This document shows positions 63,456-64,000 of a DNA stretch of 64,000 bases, in pieces. Numbering within the stretch: position 1 is the stretch's first letter; every line of letters starts with the position of its first letter. The stretch lies in assembly GCA_046349215.1 (NCBI GenBank), contig JAXMCV010000001.1, forward strand, positions 186,001-250,000, given 5' to 3'. The DNA is from JAJXWB01 sp046349215. GTDB lineage: Bacteria > Pseudomonadota > Alphaproteobacteria > Rhizobiales > Beijerinckiaceae. Both the position numbers and the translations under genes were made by a program. Under the pieces are notes generated by a model that was given only the letters and a program-made list of their open reading frames with translations, had not been told where the DNA came from and searched no databases.

Positions 63456-64000
63456 ATGAACGACAAGAGCGCCTCGAATATCGTCACGTCCGGCTTGGAT
63501 CGCCGTACGCTGCTCGCAACGCTCGGCGCGGCGGCCTTCACGCCGGCCATGCCCTATCTCGCGCGCGCGCAGGCCGAGACGATCCGCATCGGTTTCCCTG
63601 TTCCGCTCACCGGCGCCTTCGGCGCCGAGGCGCAGGACCAGGTGCGTTGCGCGCAACTGGCTGTCGAGCAATTCAACGCTGCCGGCGGCGTCGGCGGTCG
63701 CATGGCGGAACTTCTGGTGCGCGATGACAAGCTCAATCCCGGCGAGGCGACGACCCGTACGCTCGAACTGATCGAAAAGGACAAGGTGAATTTCGTGGTC
63801 GGCGCGCTCGCCGGCAACGTGCAGCTCGCCGTCAACGAAGTATGCAAGACGCGCGGCGTGATTTACGTATCGATCAGCCAGTCCGACACGATCAACGAGG
63901 CCGGCACGTTCAGCCGCTTCACCTTCCACGAAGGCATGACGCCGCACATGACAACAGCCGCCGTCGCCAAGCATGTCTTCCCCAAGGCCGCCGGCAAGCG
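63456..64000 (+). CDS. ABC transporter substrate-binding protein (partial, runs off the window)
   Basis: The first 181 residues of a LivK-type binding protein. A leader with SGLDRRTLLATLGAAAFTPAMPYLARAQA (twin Arg) is followed by IRIGFPVPLTGAFGAEAQDQ and VNFVVGALAGNVQLAVNEVCKTRGVIYVSISQ. GGGAGGT 5 nt before ATG supports the start. It is 28 nt after the Mo-subunit stop, so it is probably co-transcribed, which suggests an imported substrate for that enzyme. Confidence 0.85.
   Translation, partial: MNDKSASNIVTSGLDRRTLLATLGAAAFTPAMPYLARAQAETIRIGFPVPLTGAFGAEAQDQVRCAQLAVEQFNAAGGVGGRMAELLVRDDKLNPGEATTRTLELIEKDKVNFVVGALAGNVQLAVNEVCKTRGVIYVSISQSDTINEAGTFSRFTFHEGMTPHMTTAAVAKHVFPKAAGK

Noticed and set aside
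36860..64000. A second copy of the tRNA-Gln 3' end as attachment repeat
   Set aside because: I searched by eye for GGTTCGAATCC and TCCCCCAGCCA-like sequence and found none, so no attR is claimed.

Overview
The window is a GC-rich chromosomal segment of an alphaproteobacterium, most likely of the order Hyphomicrobiales (Rhizobiales). This rests on the gene block argS - SPOR protein - nagZ - scpA - scpB, on the Dgt and ErpA homologues, on the accBC pair, on many GTG starts with 4-nt GTGA/ATGA overlaps, and on orphan LivK-type binding proteins. No rRNA marker is present, so genus and species are not assigned.

Region 1 (1-36.8 kb) is mostly ancestral chromosome. It starts with a Tad-pilus-like surface protein and a receiver-only response regulator. 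An IS110-family element follows, with a structured leader that may encode a bridge RNA, and it abuts a ~145 bp palindromic intergenic repeat whose second copy lies inverted at 21.2 kb. Next come an EAL protein (c-di-GMP turnover), accBC (malonyl-CoA synthesis), a TSUP exporter, aat (N-end rule), a binding protein, and the minus-strand block argS-SPOR-nagZ-scpA-scpB-PAP2. Further on are guaB, a GMC oxidoreductase/MHS transporter pair, a TPR protein, a thioesterase coupled to a class A beta-lactamase, an MscS-like channel, an acetyltransferase, MAPEG, erpA, dgt, a second LivK-type protein, and the coupled operon ppx-rlmE-phospholipase/nuclease-like protein. It ends at tRNA-Gln(CTG) with a good promoter.

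Region 2 (36.9-54 kb) is accessory. A 657-residue tyrosine recombinase starts 110 bp after the tRNA, the usual arrangement of a tRNA-integrated element, followed by two uncharacterised genes and an IS91-type transposase preceded by its own tyrosine recombinase. After a TrpX-type binding protein comes an alkyl-sulfate-degradation locus: two SdsA-type sulfatases (one lipoprotein, one secreted), a GMC alcohol oxidoreductase and a divergent TetR regulator with a palindromic operator candidate. A three-gene micro-operon of 73-78-residue proteins of unknown function (zinc ribbon, single membrane anchor, small soluble protein), linked by GTGA overlaps, sits between them. A 206-residue minimal tyrosine recombinase closes the region.

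Region 3 (54.5-64 kb) is catabolic: an L-lactate module (lldD, lctP, divergent GntR regulator), a broken LysR gene abutting a TetR gene, and a divergent three-subunit molybdenum hydroxylase operon with an unusual active-site loop, followed by a binding protein cut off by the window end. Together regions 2 and 3 suit a soil or freshwater heterotroph that scavenges organic acids, surfactant sulfates and probably an N-heterocyclic or related substrate.

The best candidates for something undescribed are the three-gene micro-operon, the IS110 leader RNA, the cargo genes behind the tRNA-Gln integrase, and the molybdenum hydroxylase of unknown substrate. I found no CRISPR array, restriction system or recognisable phage structural genes.
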